Source: SCGC-AG-212-J23 sp035649175 (GTDB lineage Bacteria; Pseudomonadota; Gammaproteobacteria; Burkholderiales; SG8-39). Taken from it: a stretch of 12,247 bases of DNA. The notes under the pieces were generated by a model, which was given only the letters and a program-made list of their open reading frames with translations, ran no database searches and was not told the DNA's origin. This document shows, one piece after another, positions 5,216 through 12,247 of the stretch. The stretch spans positions 1-12,247 of the forward strand of contig DASRKB010000024.1 of NCBI GenBank assembly GCA_035649175.1, in the 5' to 3' direction. A program made the translations under genes and the position numbers. Within the stretch, counting starts at the first letter, position 1. Each line of letters opens with the position of its first letter.

Positions 5216-6541
5216 TTGGGAAAGCTCTTCCTCCGGACCTTCGGCTGCCAGATGAACGAGTACGACTCGGCGAAGATCGCCGACGTCATGCGCGCGGCTG
5301 AGGGGCTGGGAGCCGCCGAGCGCCCCGAGGAAGCGGACTTGATCGTTTTCAACACTTGTTCGGTGCGCGAGAAGGCGCAGGAGAAGGTGTTCGCCGACCT
5401 GGGCCGCGTCCGGCATCTCAAGCGCGAGCGGCCCGGCCTCATGATCGCCGTGGGCGGCTGCGTGGCGAGCCAGGAAGGCGCGGCTCTCGTCGCGCGCGCG
5501 CCTTTCGTCGACGTGGTCTTCGGTCCGCAGACCCTGCACCGCCTGCCCGAGCTGCTCGCGCGCCGCCGGCGCAGCGGGAAGCCGCAGGTCGATGTGAGCT
5601 TTCCGGAGATCGAGAAGTTCGACCATCTCCCCGCGCCGCGCGTGGAAGGCGCCTCGGCGTTCGTCTCCATCATGGAAGGCTGCAGCAAGTACTGCAGCTT
5701 CTGCGTCGTTCCCTACACGCGCGGCGAGGAGGTATCGCGCCCGTTCGAGGACATCGTGGCCGAGGTCGCCGCGCTTGCCGACCAGGGCGTGCGGGAAGTG
5801 ACGCTGCTGGGCCAGAACGTGAACGCCTGGCGCGGCAGCATCGACGGCGAGCCGGCGGACCTTGCGGAGCTGCTGCATTACGTCGCCGCCGTGGATGGCA
5901 TTTCTCGCATCCGGTACACCACCTCGCATCCGCGAGAGTTCACGCAGCGCCTCGTCGAGGCACACCGCGACCTCCCGCAGCTCGCAGCGCACGTGCACCT
6001 GCCGGTGCAATCGGGCTCCGACCGGGTCCTCGCGGCAATGAAGCGCGGCTACACCTCGCTCGAGTACCGCTCCATCGTGCGCCGACTGCGCGAGGTGCGT
6101 CCGGAGATCGCGCTCTCGACCGACTTCATCGTGGGCTTCCCCGGCGAGACCGAAGAGGACTTCGAGTCGACGCTGCGCCTGGCGCGCGAGGCGGCTTTCG
6201 ACGAAGCCTTCTCGTTCCTCTACAGCCCGCGGCCCGGCACGCCGGCGGCCGCCCTTCCTGACGAGTTGCCGGACGCCGAGAAGTCGCGCCGCCTTCTGCA
6301 ATTGCAGGCGCAGATCGCCGAGCAGTCGCGCGCCTTCGCCGAGCGGATGGTCGGGACGGTCGAGCGCGTGCTCGTGGAAGGTCCGGCAAAGCGTGACGCC
6401 GGAGAGCTCGCCGCCCGTGCCGGGAACAACCGCGTCGTCAACTTCCGGGGGCAGAGCGGGCTTGTCGGCTGCTTTGTTCGCGTGAAGATCACCGCCGCGA
6501 AGACGCACACGCTGCGCGGCGAGCTGGTGGATGAGAAGTAG
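5216..6541 (+). CDS. miaB: tRNA-2-methylthio-N6-isopentenyladenosine synthase MiaB
   Basis: MiaB is a radical-SAM enzyme that adds a methylthio group to i6A37 of tRNAs. Counted from the TTG start it has 441 residues, normal for the family. The UPF0004 domain holds the auxiliary-cluster cysteines C11 (FGCQMNEYDS), C48 (NTCSVRE) and C82 (GGCVASQ). The radical-SAM motif is C156-x3-C160-x2-C163 (GCSKYCSFCVVPYTRG), and the last 70 residues or so are a TRAM RNA-binding domain. The start is the TTG at 5216, matching the usual family N-terminus (K-L-F-x-R/K-T-F-G-C-Q-M-N-E-Y-D-S). The frame stays open back to a TTG at 5093, but that would translate the tRNA fragment. No good ribosome site is visible. 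It overlaps phoH by 11 bases. Confidence 0.95.
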   Translation: MGKLFLRTFGCQMNEYDSAKIADVMRAAEGLGAAERPEEADLIVFNTCSVREKAQEKVFADLGRVRHLKRERPGLMIAVGGCVASQEGAALVARAPFVDVVFGPQTLHRLPELLARRRRSGKPQVDVSFPEIEKFDHLPAPRVEGASAFVSIMEGCSKYCSFCVVPYTRGEEVSRPFEDIVAEVAALADQGVREVTLLGQNVNAWRGSIDGEPADLAELLHYVAAVDGISRIRYTTSHPREFTQRLVEAHRDLPQLAAHVHLPVQSGSDRVLAAMKRGYTSLEYRSIVRRLREVRPEIALSTDFIVGFPGETEEDFESTLRLAREAAFDEAFSFLYSPRPGTPAAALPDELPDAEKSRRLLQLQAQIAEQSRAFAERMVGTVERVLVEGPAKRDAGELAARAGNNRVVNFRGQSGLVGCFVRVKITAAKTHTLRGELVDEK

Positions 6542-7472
6542 ACCGGTCGAGGTCCGGCTGGAGCCGGTCGATAACCAGCGGCTCGCGCGGCTCTGCGGGG
6601 CGCTCGACGAGAACCTGCGTCAGATCGAGTCGGCGCTCGATGTCAGCATCGCGCGGCGCGGCGCGCGCTTCACGGTGCGCGGCGAGCAGGCCGGGCGTGC
6701 GGCCCAGGCGCTCGAGCACTTCTACGACCGCGCCTCCGCCGACCTCACTGTCGAGGACGTCCAGCTGGGCCTTACGGAACTTTCAAGGAATGCGTCCGTG
6801 AAAGACCAAGGTCCGCAGCTCCTCACGCGCCGGCAGGACCTGCATGGCCGCACGCCGCACCAGGTCGAGTACATCGAGAAGATCCTCGCGTACGACCTCA
6901 CGTTCGGCGTCGGCCCCGCGGGCACCGGCAAGACCTATCTCGCCGTGGCCTGCGCCGTCGATGCGCTCGAGCGCGACAAGGTCAAGCGCATCGTGCTGGT
7001 GCGACCGGCAGTCGAGGCGGGCGAGCGGCTCGGCTTCCTGCCGGGAGACCTGGCGCAGAAGGTCGACCCGTACCTGCGGCCGCTGTACGACGCGCTCTTC
7101 GACCTGATGGGCTTCGAGAAGACCGGCAAGCTACTCGAGCGGGGCACCATCGAGCTCGCGCCCCTCGCCTACATGCGCGGGCGCACCCTCAACCACGCCT
7201 TCATCATCCTCGACGAGGCGCAGAACACCACGCCCGAGCAGATGAAGATGTTCCTCACGCGCATCGGCTTCGGCGCGAAGGCGGTGGTGAACGGCGATGT
7301 GACGCAGATCGACCTCGCGCGCGGGCAGAAGAGCGGTCTGATCGAGGCGCGCCGTATTCTGGAGGGCGTGCGGGGCATCGCGTTTACCCAGTTCGGCGCC
7401 CAGGACGTGGTGCGTCATCCGCTGGTTGCGCGCATCATCGATGCCTACGATGAGCGCGCGCAGCAAGAGTAA
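6531..7472 (+). CDS. phoH: PhoH-like ATPase YbeZ
   Basis: This 313-residue protein is a PhoH-family P-loop ATPase related to helicases, genetically and physically linked to YbeY in RNA and ribosome metabolism. An N-terminal region (1-90) resembling a KH-like RNA-binding fold precedes the ATPase. Walker A is GPAGTGKT (128-135), Walker B is IILDEAQN (225-232), and a sensor-like NGDVTQIDL lies at 254-262. The usual PAVEAGERLGFLPGD segment (159-173) is intact. The ATG at 6531 lies inside the miaB 3' end and is preceded by GGTGG. Its 3' end overlaps ybeY, so the three genes are probably translated in a coupled way. Confidence 0.96.
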   Translation: MRSRPVEVRLEPVDNQRLARLCGALDENLRQIESALDVSIARRGARFTVRGEQAGRAAQALEHFYDRASADLTVEDVQLGLTELSRNASVKDQGPQLLTRRQDLHGRTPHQVEYIEKILAYDLTFGVGPAGTGKTYLAVACAVDALERDKVKRIVLVRPAVEAGERLGFLPGDLAQKVDPYLRPLYDALFDLMGFEKTGKLLERGTIELAPLAYMRGRTLNHAFIILDEAQNTTPEQMKMFLTRIGFGAKAVVNGDVTQIDLARGQKSGLIEARRILEGVRGIAFTQFGAQDVVRHPLVARIIDAYDERAQQE

Positions 7473-7911
7473 GGTCGCGAAAAAACCGCGACCAAATCGT
7501 ATTCGGCCCGCGGTCCAGTACGCGCTCGCGCGGCGCGGCGTGCCGAGCGCCACGCGGCTGCGTCGCTGGACGCTGGGATATCGCGGCGTCACCCTGCGCA
7601 TCGTAGGCGCCCGGGAGGGCAGGCGGATCAACCGGCAGTTCAGGGGCGTGAACCGACCGACCAACGTCCTTTCCTTCTCGACGGGGGACATCGTCCTGTG
7701 CCATCCCGTCATCGAGCGCGAAGCGCGCCGGCAGGGGAAAAGCCTTGCGGCGCACTATGCGCACCTCGTCGTTCATGGCGTTTTGCATTTGCGCGGCTAT
7801 GACCATAAGAGAAAAGGAGAAGCGGCGCGCATGGAGAACGCCGAGCGGCGCATCCTCGCGCGACTGGGGTTCGGCGATCCGTACGCGGTAGAATCGGCCG
7901 CCCCTCGATGA
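7441..7911 (+). CDS. ybeY: Endoribonuclease YbeY (rRNA maturation factor)
   Basis: YbeY is a metal-dependent endoribonuclease acting in 16S rRNA 3'-end maturation and ribosome quality control. The zinc motif HGVLHLRGYDH (H-x3-H-x5-H, near residues 112-122) is complete, and the upstream NRQFRGVNRPTNVLSF and GDIVLCHPVI segments are family signatures. The start is uncertain: ATG at 7441 gives 156 residues, ATG at 7450 gives 153, and a TTG at 7426 gives 161. None has a good ribosome site because all lie inside the phoH 3' end. Before the usual family start (near PAVQYALARRG) there is a Lys/Arg-rich extension of roughly 20 residues. The stop overlaps the corC start (ATGA). Confidence 0.93.
   Translation: MPTMSARSKSKVAKKPRPNRIRPAVQYALARRGVPSATRLRRWTLGYRGVTLRIVGAREGRRINRQFRGVNRPTNVLSFSTGDIVLCHPVIEREARRQGKSLAAHYAHLVVHGVLHLRGYDHKRKGEAARMENAERRILARLGFGDPYAVESAAPR
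7887..7894 (+). promoter_or_regulatory. Candidate internal -10 box (GGTAGAAT) upstream of corC
   Basis: TAGAAT at 7889-7894, in the context CGGTAGAATCGG, lies 13 bases before the corC ATG, inside the ybeY 3' end. It matches the -10 consensus at five of six bases. The same CGGTAGAAT precedes glyQ. The -35 at the right distance (TGGGGT, 7865-7870) is poor, so a promoter is only possible. If used, the transcript would have almost no leader. Confidence 0.3.
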
Positions 7912-8732
7912 ACGATCCGTCACGCCCCGGCCTCTGGGAGAGATTGTCCGCGCTGCTCATGCGCGAGCCCGGCGACCGCGAGCAGCTCGTCGCGCTGCTG
8001 CGCTCGGCGTACTCCCGGAACCTGCTGGATGCCGACGCGCTCTCGATCATCGAGGGCGCGCTCACCGTGTCGGAGATGCAGGTGCGCGACATCATGATCC
8101 CGCGCGCGCAGGTCGACTTCATCGACATCAACGAGCCGGTGGAGGCCTTCATCCCGCAGGTCATCGCCACGGCGCACTCTCGCTTCCCCGTGATCGACCA
8201 GAACCGCGACGACGTGATCGGCGTGCTGCTCGCCAAGGACTTGTTGCGCCACTACGCCGGCGAGGAGGAGTTCAACGTGCGCGAGATGCTGCGCCCGGCG
8301 GTGTTCGTGCCCGAAGCGAAGCGCCTGAACGTGCTGTTGCGCGAGTTCCGCGCCAGCCGCAACCACATGGCGATCGTCGTCGACGAGTACGGCGGCGTCT
8401 CGGGGCTCCTGACCATCGAGGACGTGCTGGAGCAGATCGTCGGCGACATCGAGGACGAGTACGACTTCGACGAGGCCTCGGACAACATCCTTCCCGAGCC
8501 GGGTGGCCGCTGGCGCGTGAAGGCGCTCACGCAGATCGTCGATTTCAACGCCGCCTTCGGCTCGCAGTTGTCCGACGAGGCCGCCGACACCGTCGGCGGC
8601 ATGGTGATCGCGCAACTCGGCCGCCTGCCCAAGCGCGGCGAGGCCGTCACCATCGACGGCCTGCGCTTCCAGGTGCTGCGCGCCGACAGCCGGCGGGTGT
8701 ACACGCTGCTGGTCGACAAGCCCAAGGCCTAG
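7908..8732 (+). CDS. corC: CBS-domain protein CorC/YbeX
   Basis: This 274-residue cytosolic protein has two CBS domains (about residues 58-125 and 125-190) and a C-terminal CorC/HlyC domain (about 200-270). Visible signatures are VRDIMIPRAQV (58-68), VIGVLLAKDLLRH, MAIVVDEYGGVSGLLTIEDVLEQIVGDIEDE and DTVGGMVIAQLGRLPKRGE. Family members were named for magnesium/cobalt efflux, but the E. coli homologue YbeX is more closely tied to ribosome metabolism, in line with its ybeZ-ybeY neighbours. No membrane-spanning DUF21 domain is present, so it is the short CorC/YbeX form, not a CorB-like transporter. Its ATG overlaps the ybeY stop. It ends two bases before a palindromic repeat that carries the lnt start. 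Confidence 0.95.
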   Translation: MNDPSRPGLWERLSALLMREPGDREQLVALLRSAYSRNLLDADALSIIEGALTVSEMQVRDIMIPRAQVDFIDINEPVEAFIPQVIATAHSRFPVIDQNRDDVIGVLLAKDLLRHYAGEEEFNVREMLRPAVFVPEAKRLNVLLREFRASRNHMAIVVDEYGGVSGLLTIEDVLEQIVGDIEDEYDFDEASDNILPEPGGRWRVKALTQIVDFNAAFGSQLSDEAADTVGGMVIAQLGRLPKRGEAVTIDGLRFQVLRADSRRVYTLLVDKPKA

Positions 8733-8734
8733 AT

Positions 8735-8817
8735 AAATGGGGTCAGACCCCATTTTCCTTCGCGTTGCGCGAAGCAAAGGGAAATGGAGTCTGGTCGCGT
8801 TTTTCCTGACCCCGTTT
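8735..8817 (+). repeat. REP/MITE-like compound palindrome at the corC-lnt junction
   Basis: A perfect palindrome at 8735-8755 has 10-bp arms (AAATGGGGTC and its complement) around a single A. A second hairpin, CTTCGCG-TTG-CGCGAAG, lies at 8758-8774. CAGACCCCATTT (8744-8755) can also pair with AAATGGAGTCTG (8782-8793) at 11 of 12 positions. The outer ends AAATGGGGTCAG (8735-8746) and CTGACCCCGTTT (8806-8817) are inverted repeats with one G-T mismatch. This nested symmetry is typical of REP/MITE-type mobile palindromes; from memory, GGGGTCAG palindromes recur in proteobacterial genomes near RAYT transposase genes. The block contains the lnt start codon. Confidence 0.7.
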
Positions 8818-10266
8818 CTCCTCGGCGCGGCGACGGTGCTGGCATTCGCGCCCGCGGGGATGTTCCCGCTCGCCGTGGCGAGCTTCGGCATCCTGATTCA
8901 TCTCTGGATTGCCGCGCCTCCCGCCCGCGCATTCGGCTTGGGATTTCTCTTCGGCGCGGGACTGTTCGGCGCCGGCGTCTCGTGGGTGTACGTGAGCCTG
9001 AGCGAGTTCGGCGGAATGCCGCCGCCACTCGCGGCGATCGCCACCGCGCTCTTCTGCGCGCTGCTTGCGCTCTTCACGGGCGCCGCCGGCTGGCTGCAGG
9101 CGCGCATCCCAGCCCCCCCGGCGGTGCGCGCCTGCCTGCTCGTACCCGCGGCCTGGACGCTCGCCGAGTGGCTGCGCAGCTGGGTGCTGACCGGCTTCCC
9201 CTGGCTCTCGCTCGGCTATGGCGCCGCCGGCTGGCCGCTGCAGGGCTACGCGCCCCTGGTCGGCGTCTTCGGTATCTCCTTTCTCACGGTGGCCCTCGGC
9301 GGCGCCGCCTGGATGTTCGTCGTTCAGCGCGCGCGTCTGCTCGCAGCAATCGTCTTCCTGGCCGTGGTTGGCGTCGGCCAGGCGCTGCGCGCCCTGGAGT
9401 GGACCGCGCCTGCCGGCGAGCCGATTTCGGTCGCGCTGCTGCAGGGAAACATCGCGCAGGAGATGAAGTTCCGGCCCGAGCGCTATGCGCGCATCCTGGA
9501 CACTTACGCCCGGCTCGCCGAAGACACCGGGGCGAAGCTCATCGTGCTGCCCGAGACCGCCGTGCCGCGCTTCTACGACGCGGTGGAGCCCGCCTATCTC
9601 CAAAGGCTCGAGGCGGCCGCGCGCCGCAACGGAGGCGATCTGCTGCTCGGCGTGCCCTACCGCAGGTCGCCCTCCGAGTATTTCAACAGCGTCGTGAGCC
9701 TCGGTGTCTCGCCACGCCAGGCCTATCACAAGGTGCATCTCGTGCCGTTCGGCGAGTTCGTGCCGCCGGGGTTCGCATGGACGCTGCGCATCCTGCAGAT
9801 TCCGCTTTCGGACTTCTCGCGCGGCTCGCCCGAGCAGCCGCTCATCGAGGCGGCCGGGCAGCGGATCGCCGTCAACGTGTGCTACGAGGACGCCTTTGGC
9901 GACGAGATCGCGCGCCGGCTGCCGGACGCGACACTGCTCGTGAACGTGTCGAACGTCGCCTGGTTCGGCGATTCCCTTGCGCCGGCGCAGCACCTGCAGA
10001 TCGCGCGGCTGCGCGCCATCGAGACCGGCCGCATGCATCTCACCACCTCCAATACCGGCATCACCGCGGTGCTCGAGCGCGACGGGCGCGTGCTCGAGCG
10101 GCTGCCGCAGTTCGTGGAGGGCCGACTGGAGGCCGTCGCGCGCGGCTACTCCGGGATGACGCCTTACGCCCGGATGCGCGACTGGCCAGCGGTGATCGGT
10201 TCCCTTGTGCTCCTGCTCGCAGCGACGCTGATCGCGCGATTCGGGCGACAGAGACTCAAACGGTAG
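8737..10266 (+). CDS. lnt: Apolipoprotein N-acyltransferase Lnt
   Basis: Lnt is an inner-membrane enzyme that transfers an acyl chain from phospholipid to the N-terminal Cys of apolipoproteins, the last lipoprotein maturation step. The 509-residue protein has several membrane helices in residues 19-215, then a nitrilase-like CN-hydrolase domain (about 228-480) with the catalytic triad E273 (LPETAVPRF), K332 (YHKVHLVPFGEF) and C382 (VNVCYEDAFGDE), and a final helix (about 486-500). The ATG at 8737 has AAGG nine bases upstream in the corC tail. This start lies inside a palindromic repeat, so the first 27 codons or so are repeat-derived. A GTG at 8836 is the next standard start but would remove the first helix. 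Confidence 0.95.
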   Translation: MGSDPIFLRVARSKGKWSLVAFFLTPFLLGAATVLAFAPAGMFPLAVASFGILIHLWIAAPPARAFGLGFLFGAGLFGAGVSWVYVSLSEFGGMPPPLAAIATALFCALLALFTGAAGWLQARIPAPPAVRACLLVPAAWTLAEWLRSWVLTGFPWLSLGYGAAGWPLQGYAPLVGVFGISFLTVALGGAAWMFVVQRARLLAAIVFLAVVGVGQALRALEWTAPAGEPISVALLQGNIAQEMKFRPERYARILDTYARLAEDTGAKLIVLPETAVPRFYDAVEPAYLQRLEAAARRNGGDLLLGVPYRRSPSEYFNSVVSLGVSPRQAYHKVHLVPFGEFVPPGFAWTLRILQIPLSDFSRGSPEQPLIEAAGQRIAVNVCYEDAFGDEIARRLPDATLLVNVSNVAWFGDSLAPAQHLQIARLRAIETGRMHLTTSNTGITAVLERDGRVLERLPQFVEGRLEAVARGYSGMTPYARMRDWPAVIGSLVLLLAATLIARFGRQRLKR

Positions 10267-10269
10267 AAT
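10261..10269 (+). promoter_or_regulatory. Candidate -10 box (CGGTAGAAT) upstream of glyQ
   Basis: CGGTAGAAT overlaps the lnt stop codon and lies seven bases before the glyQ ATG. TAGAAT (10264-10269) matches the -10 consensus at five of six positions. A weak -35 candidate, TTCGGG, sits at 10240-10245 (spacing 18). The match to the box before corC supports a shared promoter element. Transcription from here would give a leaderless or nearly leaderless glyQ message. Confidence 0.35.
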
Positions 10270-10276
10270 TTTCGCG

Positions 10277-11141
<865 letters not shown>

Positions 11142-11149
<8 letters not shown>

Positions 11150-12247
11150 GACCCTCCTCGTCGAACTGCTCACCGAGGAGCTGCCGCCGAAGTCGCTGCG
11201 CGCGCTTTCCGAGGCCTTCGGCGCGGCGCTCGTGTCCGGGCTGAGGAAGAGCGGTCTCTCGGAGCGCGACGGCGCCAGGCTGTTCGCCACACCGCGGCGC
11301 CTCGCCGTCCTGGTCCCCGATGTCACCGCGTCGGGCGAAGACAAGACGATGGAAGTCACCGGCCCGTCGGTGTCGGCGCCGGCGCAGGCGGTGGCCGGTT
11401 TCGCGAAGAAGCACGGCGTCGGCGTCGAGTCGCTCGAGCGACGCGCGGGCGCGAAGAGCGAGCTCTACGTGGCGCGGGTGAGAATCGCCGGCCAGCGCCT
11501 CGACGCGGTTCTCGCCCCGCTTGTCGAGGAAGCCCTGAAGTCGCTGCCGATCCCGAAGATGATGCGCTGGGGTAGCGCCGACACGCTGTTTGTCCGGCCG
11601 GTGCATGGCCTAGTCATGCTGCATGGCGAGCGCGTGGTGCCGGGCACGGTGCTCGGCCTGTCGTCCTCCAGCCGCACAAGCGGCCACCGCTTCATGGGCA
11701 AGGGGCATATCGCGCTGGAGCACGCCGACCGCTACGAAGAAAGGCTGGAGGAAGGCATGGTGCTCGCGAGCTTCGCGAAGCGCCGCGCGGCGATCGAAGA
11801 GCAGCTCAAGGCCGAGGCCGAGCGCCGGCACGCGACCCTTGGAGATCACGAGGACCTCCTCGACGAGGTCACGGCGCTCGTGGAGTACCCCCACGTTTAC
11901 GCCGGCGCCTTCGATCGCGCTTTTCTCGAGATCCCGGTGGAGTGCCTGATTCTCACCCTGCGCAAGAACCAGAAGTATTTTCCGCTTTTCGACACGCGCG
12001 ACAGGCTCCTCCCCGCGTTTCTCATCGTCTCCAACATGAAAGTTGCCGATCCGCGCCACATCATCGCCGGCAACGAGCGCGTCGTGCGGCCGCGCCTGGA
12101 GGATGCACGCTTCTTCTACGATCAGGCCATCCGCTCCAGGATCGTGATGGTTCGGCCCGAATCGTTCCAGACGCCCGTGAACACGTCGGCCTCGCGCATC
12201 GCGCGGTCTGCCTGGCGTGCCTCCGCCAAGAGGCTCTCCACGGCACG
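11142..12247 (+). CDS. glyS: Glycyl-tRNA synthetase beta subunit, 5' part; homology ends near 12125
   Basis: GlyS is the large tRNA-binding subunit (about 690-700 residues in the family). Residues 1-328 are convincing: MAETLLVELLTEELPPKSL at the start, ATPRRLAVLV, the MMRWG segment, FVRPVHGLVMLHG, YPHVYAGAF, LRKNQKYFPLF, and GNERVVRPRLEDARFFYDQ ending at base 12125. The family continues with a DRK-type segment, but here the frame reads into unrelated Ser/Arg-rich sequence (residues 329 on) that stays open to the window edge. The real glyS sequence therefore stops at about 12120-12126, at a GATC. No frame of the last 120 bases restores glyS, so a simple frameshift does not explain it. The ATG overlaps the end of glyQ. 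Confidence 0.9.
12122..12247 (-). CDS. C-terminal fragment of an unrelated, unidentified protein
   Basis: On the minus strand an open frame enters from the window edge and ends at a TGA (12124-12122) exactly where glyS homology stops. Its 41 residues read as a normal globular, Ala/Glu/Arg-rich C-terminus (including READVFTGVWNDSGRTIT and ending ERMA), unlike the Ser/Arg-rich plus-strand reading. Third-position GC is high but does not discriminate, because the plus frame is high as well. I do not recognise the family. It is probably the 3' end of a gene brought next to glyS by a misjoin or rearrangement. Confidence 0.4.
   Translation of the reverse strand, partial: RAVESLLAEARQADRAMREADVFTGVWNDSGRTITILERMA

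Noticed and set aside
5356..6261. Second plus-strand frame inside miaB (301 codons)
   Set aside because: Arg/Ala/Gly-rich product typical of the shifted frame of a high-GC gene.
5180..6508. Long minus-strand open frame opposite miaB (442 codons)
   Set aside because: It is the antisense shadow of high-GC miaB; its Arg/His/Leu-rich product has no family motif, while the plus strand gives a complete MiaB.
7920..8891. Long minus-strand open frame opposite corC
   Set aside because: Antisense shadow rich in His/Arg/Val/Leu; the CorC reading on the plus strand has clear CBS motifs.

Overview
The window joins two very different stretches. From 1 to about 5173 it holds the right-hand part of an integrated mobile element (prophage, satellite or genomic island). 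From 5174 to about 12125 it holds a compact chromosomal operon, miaB-phoH-ybeY-corC-lnt-glyQ-glyS. That gene order, the visibly high GC with strong G/C third positions, the CGGTAGAAT boxes just upstream of two genes, and the elongator tRNA-Met 3' half in front of miaB all suggest a betaproteobacterium (Burkholderiales/Nitrosomonadales-like). The class is an inference; no rRNA or other decisive marker is present. The element is visibly less GC-rich than the operon.

Element, left to right: a minus-strand DUF5681 gene (24-476); a tyrosine recombinase with a complete catalytic set (625-1707); an unrecognised gene four bases downstream (1712-2314); a 140-bp regulatory gap with a TTGCCT direct-repeat array and two adjacent perfect palindromes (2315-2454); then a tightly packed run of a small excisionase-like protein (2455-2697), a DUF1376/YdaU-like replication-type protein (2694-3197) and a predicted PD-(D/E)XK-like protein (3170-3790). 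A 63-residue phage-type hypothetical follows (3818-4009). Last comes what looks like cargo, a PEP-CTERM exported protein (4204-4974) with an unusual tail beyond its sorting signal. The right end is set by a 3' fragment of an elongator tRNA-Met gene (about 5126-5173) that has no 5' half. This is what an integrase using the anticodon region leaves at the distal end of an element. The intact tRNA should lie left of the window, so the element's left end is not seen. A pair of TGGGACA heptamers 11 bp apart lies about 100 bp inside this right end, and an inverted pair with the same pitch lies upstream of the integrase. They are good candidates for arm-type recombinase sites.

Operon: MiaB methylthiolates tRNA; PhoH/YbeZ is an ATPase and YbeY an endoribonuclease, both acting in RNA/ribosome metabolism; CorC/YbeX is a CBS-domain protein; Lnt completes lipoprotein acylation; GlyQ and GlyS form glycyl-tRNA synthetase. 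Most genes overlap or nearly touch, so co-transcription is likely. A palindromic repeat of about 83 bp (8735-8817) sits at the corC-lnt junction and supplies the lnt start codon and first codons.

At the extreme right, glyS homology stops abruptly at about 12120-12126, at a GATC, and the rest reads best as the C-terminus of an unrelated protein on the other strand. This is either a chimeric join or a real rearrangement.

I see no CRISPR array, rRNA, intact tRNA or complete insertion sequence. There is no gene-free stretch over 300 bases. All family names come from reading motifs by eye; no database search was run.
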